Positions 33,790 to 46,112 of a stretch of DNA of 64,000 nt are shown piece after piece. The stretch is taken from assembly GCA_018697195.1 (NCBI GenBank), contig CM031878.1:32777818-32841817 (forward strand), written 5' to 3'. The notes under the pieces are model-generated. The model saw only the letters and a list, made by a program, of their open reading frames with translations, was not told the origin of the DNA and searched no databases. The position numbers were made by a program, and so were the translations under genes. Source of the DNA: Certhia americana. Its lineage: Eukaryota > Chordata > Aves > Passeriformes > Certhiidae. Each line of letters opens with the position of its first letter. Positions within the stretch are counted from its first letter, which is position 1.

Positions 33790-36700
33790 AGTTGGAAGCC
33801 GTGGAATTGGATTTGCAACTTATATTCCAGCACAGACAATATTTATATAATGATAAATGACTAATGTTGTATTTTCTCTTCTTCCTAAGATAGGCAGCAA
33901 TTCAAGTGTCATAGGAAGAGGAGAGAAGTGTGTTCATTCCTCTCTGAAGGAGAGGAAGCAGGAACATGGGGGCACTTGAACACTGAAGTAACAAAATGGC
34001 TTCTTTGTTTTTTGCTCTGTGTTTTTGATGTAGCTTCTCTTGATAAAAGCTCTTTTCAAATGCCAGGGTCAAGAAATGATCTTTCTGTGGGAGGTCACCT
34101 TTGGTGCTTGATCTGCTTCTTTTGTAATTTCCTTTGCAAAAAGAAGGCAGTCCAAGATGCCTACATGCCATCCTGTGTCCTTCTTAGCTCTGATTTTGCT
34201 GTGCTTGCACATGGCCACAAGAGTGTGCTCGAAGCCCATGCTATTCCCTGGTGTGGCACCAGGCTGTGCGTCACTCTGGGATCGCGGAATACATGGTTGC
34301 TTCCCCAAGTACAGCAGGAAATGAGTGTCTGCAGCTGGTTTACTCTGTAAGTGCAATTAAGCAGTGTAAATACAGAGGGAGCTAGTAGGAGTCCCTAAAA
34401 CTAGGTAGGAGATCAAGGATTTTATTGTATTTTCACTGTCCTGTGAATACTTGTATGCTGCATATTTCCTTCTTGCAGAAATGTCACAGAAAGTGCTCTC
34501 TACCTCTCCAGACATTTTGGTCCTGAATTTGGCATTGAAGTGCTCACAGAAGTGTGAACATTACCTTCAGTAAGCTCTCAGGTCAGCATTGATTGACAGT
34601 GTGATTAAACTGTAAAAAGTCATAGGTGCCTAGCTGCATGTCTAATTTGAGAGCTGACTTCTCACCAATGCATTGCAAAGTGATGTGAAAAATAGTCCAG
34701 TGCTTTGCTGGTTATACTTAGGAAAAATGCTTAAAAACAAAGCTAAAGACCTAGATTTCAGTGAGCAATGAGATGTAATACTGAGTCTTGCATTCTTGCA
34801 AAAGGCTCCGATTTTCTGGTCTTTTTCAGTCCATTCTGTAAAGATAAGGGATGTCTCAGTCCATTTAGTTTTAAGATTATTGGTGTTGAGGTTCAGGAAT
34901 GGCTGTAGTTCTTGCAAGCAATTAATACAAGGCCTGTTGAAAAAAATGGTGCAAAGTGCAGGCATGCTTTTCAAGTGTGAGCAATTGTAACTGCTAATAG
35001 CTGCAGTTTTGGAGAAAAAATGGGTCTAGTCACATTCCTCAGAACTCTAATGTAAGAACCCTAAGCAAGATAATGCTTTGAATATACACTTCTATTATTA
35101 AGTGTTCTTTCTTTTTTTAGAATTAGACCATGAAATATGATTTTCTCTTTTGCTTACACGACTCATGTTGTACTTGTTTTTTATCAATGCAGAAATGTAA
35201 TCTATACAGTATCATCTTTATGAAAGTGGCTTTTAGCAAGAACTTTTGGCTGAATTATTTTTCAAGCATTTTAAAGCCTTTAAGACTTTTATATTAAATT
35301 TACACTTAGAAAGCAAGATGTAAGGTGTATGCTGATACTCTTGAAGCATAGTGTTAGCGGGAGATATAAATTTTTCATGAGACTTTCAAAATACAAAATA
35401 GTAGTGCGTAGACTACTTTCAGATGACTGCCAAATCAAGCAGCATAAAACCTTTTCAATGGAACAGTACATATTTATACCTATTTATACCTACCTTATTC
35501 ATACATATATACTTGCTAGTAGATTTGAGACATCTTTTTTGACACACAGTGATAAAATTTTTGTATGAAACCTGTTTGTAAAAATTTATGTAGTGATGTT
35601 TGTTTCTCTTTGAAATGCAGCTATTTTTCCCTTTTCCTTCCTCTCCCCCTGATAATTAAATGCTCAGCTTCATACACTTCTCAGGTATTAAAAGTTTTGT
35701 TATTAGATCCTTACACATAGGATTGCTGACTGAAACCCAGCTAAGTTTTCTGATGCCTTACATGGCTCTACTTTGAGTAAGGCTTTTTGGCAGTGTTTGC
35801 TAAATTGTTATGTTATGGTAGATATTAGTTATTTTCAGTATTGCTTGGAAACCTATTAACTGCAGACATCATGTACTGTTCAAAATGACTGGAGCCTTTC
35901 TGTGTAATATTTTGCTTAAAAGCAACCTCTGACTCAAAGGGTTCTGGTTAATCTGGTGTCAGTTGCTGACTGCTGACTGCAGTACTCTGCAGAGTCTGGC
36001 TGCTCATAAAGAAGTAATTTTGTAATTTAAAAAATCTCAGTAGGGCATTCAGCTATTGAAGAGGTAAAGTAATGGAGATAACATACCAAGAACCATCTGT
36101 ATTTTTATTATCTAATCTCTAGCCTTTTTACCCTATGTTGGAGATTCTGTGAAACAAACAATGTGTTGATCAAAGCTTCACAGTAGAATTGGTTGGAGTA
36201 GTCCTCTGTAGCAACAGCTCACCATTTTTAGATTTAGCTATTGCATTTTACATTAAATTAGTATTAACTTACATAACTGAAAATAGTTACATTTATTTAA
36301 AAAAATGTGTATTTTTTTACAAGGTTCACATTCTACAGATTGCACCTGCACAATGATATTAGCACCCAAAGAAGTATATGATTGGCATATGGAAGTGTTT
36401 GTGCACTGGATCATACAGATTGATAGTATGCACAAGGAGCTGTATTACACTGCAGTGTAAAGTGATTTATATGCACTTGCAGGTTTTAAAGCCCCAGAAC
36501 GCTTTCTTTCCCTGCTGGCAGGAAATGAGTTAGTTCCTAGTGTTTATGTTCAGTTAGTATTTTACTCTATTTAGTTGGATGCAATATTGTGTTGAGCATA
36601 TTGTAAACATTGACATGTGATATCCATCATTAGTTTAAACTTCAGGTTTTTAAAGAAAGGATGATTAGTTTTCAGTGGTAGCAAACACCCAATTCACAGT

Positions 36701-36855
36701 CATTAACGACTCAAGAAGTACTGTGTAAGGAGTGCTGTAGGGTTGGGGGTTTCTTCCATTTCCGTTTAAGTCTGTATACTAGATGTTTGTGGAAAACATG
36801 TAATACTTTGCAGCATTAAACTATTTGGAATAAATATTGTTTGCTTTTTCGTACA
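33790..36855 (+). other. ACER2: ACER2 3' UTR (probable)
   Basis: Repeat-free AT-rich sequence after the ACER2 stop. An AATAAA at 36829-36834, followed by a T/GT-rich stretch (attgtttgctttttcg), is a good candidate for the distal polyadenylation site. Earlier alternative ends cannot be excluded. Confidence 0.5.
36829..36834 (+). terminator. ACER2: Candidate ACER2 polyadenylation signal
   Basis: AATAAA with a U/GU-rich downstream element within 20 bases. Unique in being followed by clear intergenic sequence with repeats. Confidence 0.5.
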
Positions 36856-39292
36856 ATCATGTTTGGGGAGAAGAATGCAGTTGCCAGTATAATGCCTTGA
36901 ACTATAATTTTTTCCTTACACAGTTATCAGCTATTCTGACTCTCTGGGGAGGAGGGAGACTGCATTAGATAGAAGATCATTAATGAGTGAGATAGTAATT
37001 ACTTTGCATATAAAATTGTTTTTTGCAACTAGAACAAATACTTGTAAACTGCAAGCCCATGAGTCAACAGACAAGTAGCAAGAAATGGTTAAAAATCAGT
37101 ATTTCCACAAATAGACAAAACTGGGTCAGAGTGAGTACATCTCTGAGAAAACAAAGTGGGGATCTTCAGTGTGTGTTATCTATGACTGCATTTCCAGCTT
37201 AAAGGAAGGGAGTGAGATTGTGGCTATATAGTAGCCTTGCATCTGCCCTTCCCCTCCTGCTTTCCTTTTACCATGGTTCCTCTCACTTCATGTAAAAGAT
37301 AATTTTTGAGATATTCATGGATCCTCATAAGCAATTATAATCAAGCTGGAAATAGCTGTTGCGTGAAAGCATAGCTATAATTCAAGAATGTTACTCACTC
37401 AGAATTAATGTCTGTAGCTGCTAAAAATTCAAAAACAGCTGGTGGGTTGGCTCATAGATTGTTGTTTCACTCAGTCTGCTCTTATCTGAAATTTATGGAC
37501 ATAGTTTCCCATGGAAACAAGAGGAGCATCATCTTACCACTACATTTCCCTGATAGCTTCAGAGCTCCATGCTTGTTTTGTCCAAATCTGACAGAGGCAA
37601 GAGCCTTGGAGGTAATTTTCTACAAACTGTGCAAAAGATGGCCAGGTAGAAAAGCCGAGCCACTGAGACAAGCTCTTGTCAAAATAATAGAGAACTTAAC
37701 CAAGAAGGAAATCAAAACAGTGCTCTGGTTCTGGATTTGCTTTCCCTGTGGTTTGTAGAAGCTATAGCATCCAGAGCTCTTTACACATGGACAGAGTTTC
37801 ACATACTTCTGTTCCAGAGATAGAGGAATTTCTTTCCTGTGTAACAAGCAGAGATGGACATTTTGCTCCCAACCTACAAGGCAGAAACTCCTACAAGAGA
37901 TTGGTTGGCGATGTCTTGTATTGCAGTACTTCAGGCTGTCAGTTAAACACAGTGCAAGCTGAAAAAGACTGCAGTTTGAAGGAGGTGACTTCCATGCCCC
38001 AAACTCAGGAACCATAAAAACCTGTTTGTAAATTTCCAGCATGTAGTGAGGAGGTGAGTAGGTGTTGGTTAAAATCAAGTTGTCTACCTAATTTAGTTTT
38101 CTTCTGCAGCAGGGTATTTTCTGTCCCTGTGGCTATAGAAGAAAGTGTACTATTAGATTTTGGCACATAAGCATTCTAGAATGGTTTGACAACATTATTA
38201 TAAAAGTGCTAGAAAATCTGTGTTTGAAAGAAGTTCTGTCTGTGGATTTGTGTTTGGATAGCTGTTCCCGAGCCATCCTAGGTAATCATTATAAAATCAG
38301 AAAAAGGTGTGAAGTGGACCTCAGCAGAAATACTTTCCTGGGTCACCTTCTGTTTAATTGCTCAGCAGTGCCAACATAAAAGTTACTGAAGTCTGGGAAG
38401 ATTTGTGGATAACTTGAGAAAGAAGTCTAAAATCCAAAGGTAGTTGGCTGAATTGTAAAAAAAACCAAGAACAAAATTGAGTAAGAACAATGTATTAAAC
38501 CTATATAATTATTATCGACAATGCTGAATGCAGAATAACTAGGAAAGAAGTTTTTAGTACAAGAATTGAAGAATTAGTGTGGATGAGGAGCCAAATATAA
38601 TATAATAAAACATCACCTCATTAAAAAGAAAAAACCCCAAATCCTAGTGAAAAAATCCTGTAGGACAGGAAGAAGTCCTTTCCTTCAGAGAGTACCAGTG
38701 AGGATTACCAGCAGTTGGAAAAAAACAAAAGGCATGTATGGAGAAAGATACTTAGTCTTAAAAAACAGTGTGAGATAGATATGAACATGATACAAGTATG
38801 TAGAAGGAAGTGTGCAAAGATTCAAGGCATTAGGAAAGGGTAGGTGAAGGAAACTTAGTAGACTTGGGGGGGTTGGTGTCTATCTCTTCATGAAGATAGA
38901 TATTTAAGGAGCAATTGGAGAAGTTGTAGGCATTTGTATAGGATATGGACACTGATCCTGCCTTGGGAGAGGGATACGGAGTAGCTGGTGACAGGCTGGA
39001 GACTCGGCTGCTGGTATTTTTTTCCCTCTTGTTGCTGTGCACATGGGTTAGATAGAATGAATTGTGGGCAGAGGTAAAGATGATTACTTGACCTAATTGC
39101 ACTGGCAGAGAAATGCCACCTGTACATAAGAGCATAATTTTGGGAATTACTGGAAAGTAATTGTCATTGAAATTTGTGTAGATTCTTAGGTTAGGGAGAA
39201 TCCAGGAACACAAAAGTCGAGCCATGATCATTTTATTGGAAGTCTGCTGTGACACTGACATTTTACAAAGCCCAGTCTGTTTGGAGAGAACA
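36856..39292. other. Intergenic DNA downstream of ACER2
   Basis: No gene recognised. Open frames of 116 and 152 codons (37408-37758 plus, 37620-38078 minus) overlap on opposite strands and show no family features or splice context. Confidence 0.5.
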
Positions 39293-39440
39293 GAATACAC
39301 AATATCACACAGAATATTCTGTGTAGAAAGGGACTCACAGGTATCATTGAGTCCAGCTCCTAAGCAGATGGCCTGTGTGGGGATCAAACCCTTGGCCAAA
39401 GTGTTACCAGCACTATGATCTAACCAACTGAGCTAATTTT
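39293..39440 (-). repeat. tRNA-Ile-derived SINE with CR1-type tail
   Basis: On the minus strand the element opens with a tRNA head. An A box reads tAGCTCAGTTGGTTAGAt (39420-39437) and a B box reads GGGTTTGATCCCC (39379-39391), with a GGCCA acceptor-like end, closest to tRNA-Ile. It continues into a CR1 3' end: ggactcaatgatacctgtga, then an agaatattctgtg terminus. A tRNA-Ile/CR1 hybrid of this kind is known from songbirds (the zebra-finch SINE type). Mismatches throughout show an old copy. Confidence 0.85.
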
Positions 39441-39479
39441 TAAAAATGGAAAGGCCCACACATTACTGGATATCCCGAC

Positions 39480-40060
39480 ATCCAATGGGACTCACTTTTC
39501 TCAGCCTGCTTGGGAACTAGCACCGTTCACTGGCAGAGCTTTAAACTAGATGTGATAGGGGAGGGGGACAATATCAGTCTTGTCCCTGGCAAACTATAGA
39601 ATGAGAGGCAAAGGTTAGAGGGACAGGGTGCTGGCAAGTGCCCTCAGAGGCACTGGAGCCTGTGCTGGAGCACACCTGCAGACTTAGAGAGATGGGATAG
39701 AGACTCCTGAGGTAAAAGCAGTCAACAGAGAAACAGCAGGGAAGTATCTCAAAACAATTAAGAGGTGTATCTCTAGGAAAATGGCACTGCTGACCGCCCA
39801 GCTGAGGTGCCTTTACACCAACCTTGCAGCACAGGCAATAAACAGGAGTTGGAATCCACTGTGCAGTTAGAAAGTTATGACTTTGTTGCCATTACTGAAA
39901 CTCAGTGGGATGAATCCCATGACTGGAGTGCAGCTGTGGATGGCTACAGGCTGTTAAGAAAGTACAGGGAAGGAAGGAGTGGCAGAGGGCACATCTGCAT
40001 CAGCATCAGCACTCTGCATCAGCACGTGGATCAAGTGTGAAGGGTAGTCTCTGAAGAAGA
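39480..40060 (+). repeat. CR1 LINE, 5' part with endonuclease start
   Basis: Decayed CR1 5' sequence is followed at 39807-40040 by readable endonuclease-domain pieces: LRCLYTN, then QLESYDFVAITETQWDESHD and GYRLLRKYREGRSGRG. These match the beginning of CR1 ORF2. Frameshifts separate the pieces. The domain breaks off near 40050. Confidence 0.8.
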
Positions 40061-40609
40061 GCCATGGCCAGGTTCTATTTTGGATCAGCTGCATTATTTT
40101 GAATCACATGCAGTGCTCTGGTGCAGCATCTGGGGAACCCTTCATGGGGCCTTTGATGGGCTATGACACTTCCTCAACTACCCCTCACCTGAGATTTGTC
40201 TTTCCTGGGGTGGGAGGTCCCACAGCTGAGCTAGTCTGCACAGCAGAAGGTGGGTGTTCACTGCCGCTGCCCAGAGGTTTTCACGTGCACCCAAAACTCT
40301 CCTCATCCCAGTGGAGGTGGGCTGTGCGATCCTGGCAACAGATAAGCCTGGAGCTATGGCCTCCACCCTGAAGCTGCTGGGCTTGGCTCTTCTGTGAATG
40401 CTCTCCCAGCTCTCCCAGTATCTATTACTTCCAGGCCTGAGATGCTTTGACCAATAGTAACGCTTTTCTTATCTTTAATAGCCTTAGGCAATTTAACTGA
40501 CAGTTCAGGGTTTCAGTCAGGAGACCCATTCAGGGTGAGCTTTGGTGGTGTCACTTTATTTTACCGTTTTGCCATAATGGGCAAAAATCTTTATGACAAT
40601 GTTTGAGCC
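40061..40609. other. Unassigned block inside a CR1 copy
   Basis: Sequence between the CR1 endonuclease part and the CR1 3' part that I cannot match to CR1. It could be a second insertion, or host DNA brought in by rearrangement. Open frames on both strands (for example 40099-40371) show no family signature. Confidence 0.4.
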
Positions 40610-41153
40610 ATGAATTACAACATTTCAGTCTCTGATACCCACCTAGAGTTCTGTATCCAGCTCTTGGGTCCCCAGCACAGGAGGGACATAAATCTGTTGG
40701 AGCATGTCCTGCGAAGGCCAACAAGTTGATCAAAAGGATGGGGCACCTCTCGTATGAGGAAAAGCTGAGAGAATTGAGATTGTTCAGCCTAGAGAAGAGA
40801 AGGCTTTTGGGTGACCTAATTGTGGCCTACCTGAAGGGAATTTAAAAGAAAGTTGGAGAGAGAGTATTTACAAGAGCATGTAGTGTCAGGACAAGGGTGA
40901 ATGAACTGAAAAAGGAGACTTAGCATAGATGTTGGGAAGAAATTGTTTACTGTGAGGGTAGTTTGACACTGTAACTGGTAACCAGAGAAGCTATGGATGT
41001 CCCATCTCTGGAAGTGTTGTAGACCAGACTGGATGGGGCTCTGAGCAACCTGGTCTAGCGGAAAGTGTCCCCCTCCAGGGAAAGGAGGCTGGAACAAGGA
41101 GATCTTTAAGGTGCCTTCCAACCCTATCTATTCTATGGATCTATGATTCTCTA
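40610..41153 (+). repeat. CR1 LINE, 3' part
   Basis: Typical ORF2 end and 3' UTR: ctcgtatgaggaaaagctga, gattgttcagcctagagaag, and ctggatggggctctgagcaa. It finishes in the ATTCTATGGATCTATGATTCT octamer-like CR1 terminus. Same orientation as the 5' part at 39.5-40.05 kb. Confidence 0.9.
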
Positions 41154-41274
41154 AAGCTTCTTACAAAACATTTTGAGAAGTAGTGCGGTTCTATCTCTAT
41201 TCCCATTATCTCAAGTATCTTTATGTTAGGATTCCTACCTCAATGCCACAGTTAAATACAAGGGTTCTGTTAAG

Positions 41275-41677
41275 TGTTGTGGTTTGATATTGGCTAAGCA
41301 TTAGGTACCCATGAAAGTCATTCACCCTCTTTTGCTGTAGTAGGGCATAGGAGAGGAAAAAGAGATTAACGATGGGCTCATGAGTTGAGATAAAGATTGG
41401 GAGAAAAAACACTCTAAGGGCATAACAGGTTCAAATTTAAAGACATAAAGTATATTTATTATTACCAGAGTCAGAGGAGGATAATGAGAAGTAAAATAAG
41501 CCTTTTAAACACCTTTTTTCCCCTCTTCTCCCCTTTCTTACTCTTTCCAACAACAGTGCAGGGAGACAGGGTGTGGTGGTTTTGGATAGTTTGTCTCTTA
41601 AGATCTTTTTCAGTTTGCTCAGGGAGACAAGTCCTTTCTCTGCTATAATGTGAGGTTTCTCCCACAGGCAAACACTC

Positions 41678-41708
<31 letters not shown>

Positions 41709-42581
41709 CCACTGGACCTCAGCTTTCTGTGACATCCACCTGATCTAGTGTGAGCACTTTTCTCATGGGCTGTGAGAGGATCTCTGCATCCCCCATGGAC
41801 TTTGTGCATTACAAGGGGACAGTTTGTTTTACCATGGTCCTCACCACAGCTTGCAGAGGAATCTCGGCTCCAACGCTTGAAGCATCTCCTCTTCCTATTT
41901 CTTTTCCACTGATCTTGGTGTCACCATGCTGTTTTCTGTCACAAGTCCTCACTTCTTCTTCTCCGACTAGAACAAAAACTGCTGTTTATAGGCACCATTG
42001 TCAACAAGTTCCGCTAATTCAAAGGTTCTTGGAAGATCCTGCAGTGCCAAGAAGTTGATTTTGTCTAGGTTCTAGGTCAGGGAATCATTTGTCATGCTTC
42101 TGCTGCTGGCCAGGTGGCCCGCTGCTGTCGTGCAGGCAGTGGTGGCTGCCAGAGCGATGGTGCTATTTAACACCTCTTCATGAAGGGTGCCAGGAAGGGG
42201 GAGCTGCTGCTGCCACCCCTGCCCTCTTTGTCTGCAGTGTGGTTAGCCAGGAGCAGCCCGGCTGGCAAAGAGGAGCTGTGAGCTGCACCGAGATGGCAGT
42301 GGCTGTGGCAGCCCCTTGCCATGCGCCTCTCCGGAGATGGTTCCTGGTGGCACTTCGCCACCCCTAGGAAAAGACTGTGCCCACATTGTTTTGATTTTCT
42401 TAAATATGTCATCACAGAGGCATTACCAACCTCTTAACTGGGCCAAGAGCATGTCCATCTTCAGAGCCATCTGAGATTGGCTCTGTTGGACATGGTGGAA
42501 GCTTCAAGTAGCTTCTTACTGAAGCTGTTCCTGTGGCCCCCCTGCTACCAAAATCCAGACTGTGCCAAACCAACACAGTCA
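41275..42581 (-). repeat. Long solo LTR, copy A
   Basis: A 1.3-kb element starting TG and ending CA on either strand, flanked by gttaag (41269-41274) and gttaac (42582-42587). These look like a 6-bp target duplication with one change. Read on the minus strand it shares many blocks with copy B at 46.1-47.5 kb, among them ttggtaatgcctctgtgatg, gatgacatatttaag, ggtggcagcagcagct, and gagcaaactgaaaaagat. A (TC)13 run lies at 41678-41703. No internal retroviral genes are attached. The 6-bp duplication would suit a class II (ERVK-like) origin. Confidence 0.75.
41678..41703. repeat. (TC)13 microsatellite
   Basis: Dinucleotide run inside LTR copy A. The related LTR copy B has no such expansion at the equivalent place. 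Confidence 0.95.
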
Positions 42582-45500
42582 GTTAACTGTATAAAACTTG
42601 TTTTTCATGTAATTTTCATTCATAGCATATATGAAACATTCTTAGAATTACAACATGATCAGTTTAATAAATACTGAAGAATGAAAATATCAACAACCTA
42701 CAAAAACAAAATTCTAAGGGAATTGTTTTGGTTCTCATATGAGCTTGCTATCAATAGGGAACATGGAGAGTTCAAAGAATATAAAAGGTCTGGAAGTTTT
42801 CTCTGGATGACTTTCATGAGATGAAATGTAAAACATACTTTGATCAAAAAATGTGCAATGTGGTGCAATATGGTCACAGCATGAAGAATTCAAGTGTTAA
42901 AAGACACATCATCAGCAACCACACAGGTACAAAATGAAATCAAAAGCACTTGGATAAAAAAATATACATTTAATGAAAAAATATAAAAGTTATTTGAAAA
43001 CACTACTTGCACTCAATATTTACGTAATTTGCTGTGGAACTTCACTCTGTAATGTATCATTTTGACCATGTTGTGTCAGGTACTCTTCCTCCATAAAAAA
43101 ATTAAGTTGCAAGCCCTTGCAGATGCAGAGACTTGCTGATATGCTGCCATCCAACTCTGCTTGCAGGTGGTTAGGGAAGTTCCTGTTAAAGTCAGTGACA
43201 CTCTCCTGTATCTCAGACACCAGAGGACCAGGTATGAAGTGAAGCCAGTCAGGCTCTATATAGGTTGTTGTGAGTCTTTCCCCAAGATCATGAAGTTTGT
43301 GTCAAAAACTACACTACTTTGAACTTAGGCAAGCAAAACTTTTTTCTGATATTAGCTTACGTTTTTATGTTTCCATTCCGTATTTTAAATAGGAGCTACA
43401 CCTTTGAGCCTAAAGTCAACACTTCATATTGATTCTATGGAACCAGACATTGCAATCCATTTGCAGAACTGAGGCCTACCATCAAGAAGTCAGGGTGACC
43501 TGTCCTTCAACAGTTCAGAAGAATGAATGAAGAAGGCAGAGCTTCTCTTGCTTGGGTCTCCTGGTCTCTGAACTGCAGCATGACATCAATTTGTGGATAC
43601 TGCATGTTTCTTTTCGCACTGTAATGCCTTGTCAAACTAAGGTGTCTTTATAAAGGGTCTCCTCTTAAGGACAAAAATCCTTGCACTGAAGGATCTCACA
43701 GAGAGTCTGTTCAGTTGAGATCATGAGGAACAAACTGAATAAGTGGCTTATGTCTCCTCCACAGGCACAAGGGAGGAGAAGAGGGTTAAGGCTACTGCAG
43801 CACCTCACAGAGCATGAGGCATCCACCAAAGGCAAGGCTACATCTGCTATCTCTCTAACAAACACTTGCTTCTTAATTCATGCTCTGTGTTAATTTTGTG
43901 TCCCTCCCTCAACTGTGATGGACAGCTCTATGTCTTATCACTGAGGGAAAGGGATATAGCCTGGGGAGGGAAGAAGCCTAGTGTGCTAGAAAAGGGCTGC
44001 AATGTGCATTGTCAATACCAGTTCTAGCTTGACTGCAGAAAGGGAGAAACACTACAAGAAGTAAAATGCATAGAAAAGGAAAATAACTCAGTACCATAAG
44101 TAATGTTGGTGAGCACTTTCATGGTGTTTTGCAATTGCAAACCACATGACACAGCAGCATTATCCTTTGACCTTACTGCTTGGTACCTTTTCTTCAAATC
44201 TTCCCTTGCTAAGTTACTATTTTGCTAGTTAGCCTGATGTGTGCTCTCACAATTCAGCGTCTTTGTAGTTCTCTTCTTTTCCTCTCTCTTATTTGCCACA
44301 GCAATAAAACTGCTGTGTCCTGGCTTTCAAACTCATACCTCTGCTAGACTGAGTTATTAAATCTTTAATTTTCTGTCTGTGCAACCACTGCTAGTGACTG
44401 CAGCACTGAAAACTAGTACACACAGCAGAGCTGTTAGATACCTTCTAACCTCCTGATAATGGTGGCAGTTTGTGGCTGCAGTGTTCAGCAGCATAGAGAT
44501 GTCTAAGTATATAATATACATTGGACCTGAGTATGCAAAATAAATTTTAATGTAAGCCATAATATAAAGACCTTTCCACAAGCGGTGTTCCACAGTGAAA
44601 GGTGTTACATCACTTGCAAAGGGGGAGATCAGCTGCTGTCTAAAGCCTGTGTTATCTTAATACTGCACATTGCTGTAAATTATATCAAAGGCCAGCCCTC
44701 CACTGAACTGTGATGAATGCCTGACCTCAAATATACCTTTTAACTATGAAGTTCAGAATTTAAAGTGTGAGAGTTTGTTCCTTTTTACAAGTGCTAAATG
44801 TTTTTTGATTCAATATTTTTACACTTGGAAAACTGAGAAATAAAGATCTGTCAGTCCTCAGGCTGTAGCATGCTGTTTTATAGCTGATAATTATTTGCAA
44901 TATGATTAATAAGATAACTTAAAAATACATCTTTTATCCTGGTCAGCAATTAATATATTAATTAATTAATTAATAATGCAAGCATTAGATTTTGATATAA
45001 GGCTCTATGACTTTTTCTTTTCTGTTTCTAATAAAGCTGAACATTTAATTATGCAAATAATTCTTAATATTTTAATTAACCACATCTTGTTTACATATTT
45101 ACAGCAGAGAAGAGTATAATATATTATTGCCGTTTCCTTTTCAGAAGGTTAGATGTAGCATTAGTAATACAAGTTACTCTGTGGTCTCGCTGATTACTGC
45201 AGCAATCAAAGCTATAGCATAGGCAGGACATTGGCAAATGTAACATAGAGTGAAAGACACACCAGGGAAAATCACAGAATTCTTTTCCCTGGTGGCATTT
45301 GTGGCAGATAAAAGTATTGCATCATAGAAAAGGCTCTGTATGCGGTGTTCCTGATGTTATTTCTTGAACCTAAACAGCATTTAGGAAGTAATTTCAACCT
45401 TGGAAATTTCAGCCCATTTAGTATCTCAGCTGGAATCAGAAATGGAAAGGGCAGAACTGCAGTATGGACTGTCATTTTTTTATATTATTTAACTGGAATA

Positions 45501-46112
45501 TGTGGGTGATAGCATCTTGATAGTGTGAAGAAAATGCATAGAAAAAAATGCCTTGACTGTGGAAACAGCTTTGAAACCACTGACAGGTTTGCAGCTGAAT
45601 GACAGCTTAGGTGCTCCAGGAGACCTCATGTCAGGCTCTCTCTGGGAGAAGCCAGCTCTTTGCTCCTCCACTCATAATGAAATATATGATTGACCCTTAA
45701 ACCTTATCCTAGCAATAACCGCACTGTCAGGAAAAGGTGGACATTCTGACAGAAAACCCCTGAAATATTCTGCAGTGATCTTATTTTTTCCTCTGTTCCC
45801 ATTACTCCTCCCTTCTCTGACTCCAAATGTTCATTCTAGGAAAATGATGACTCATACAATAGAAAACTAAATGTAAAGTACATGTAAGTCATAGGCAAAT
45901 ATAAGCATATATGGCATTATTTGTGACCGTATAAATGTGCAACTGAAAAATTGTACAGTCCTGGACCTTGCTCTTATAAAGCTTTAAGAAAAACAGGTGA
46001 TCCAGTCTGTACACACCATAGTACCTGAGTCCCAATGATACTGTAGATATCACTGATAGAGAAGTCTTGTTGAAAGCATGCAGGATAGGTTCTCTGTGAG
46101 GCAGATTATTCA
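42582..46112. other. Intergenic DNA between the two inverted LTRs
   Basis: 3.5 kb with no gag, pol or env remains, so it is not the body of one provirus. It contains a (TTAA)n-like tract near 44950-44975 and an unassigned 93-codon open frame (separate entry). No known gene recognised. Confidence 0.5.
43020..43301 (-). other. Unassigned protein-like open frame
   Basis: 93 codons open on the minus strand, ending in TAA at 43022-43020. The translation has balanced, protein-like composition, for example TTTYIEPDWLHFIPGPLVSE and DFNRNFPNHLQAELDGSIS, then ends EVPQQIT. A stop lies just upstream and no convincing splice acceptor is seen. I recognise no family. It could be a last exon, a fragment of an old pseudogene or transposon, or chance. 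Confidence 0.25.

Noticed and set aside
37620..38078. 152-codon minus-strand open frame
   Set aside because: It overlaps other frames on the plus strand, shows no motif, signal or splice context, and has the composition of random AT-rich DNA.
39375..39440. Functional tRNA-Ile gene on the minus strand
   Set aside because: The A and B boxes are readable, but the acceptor stem does not pair and the sequence runs into a CR1 tail. It is a SINE head.
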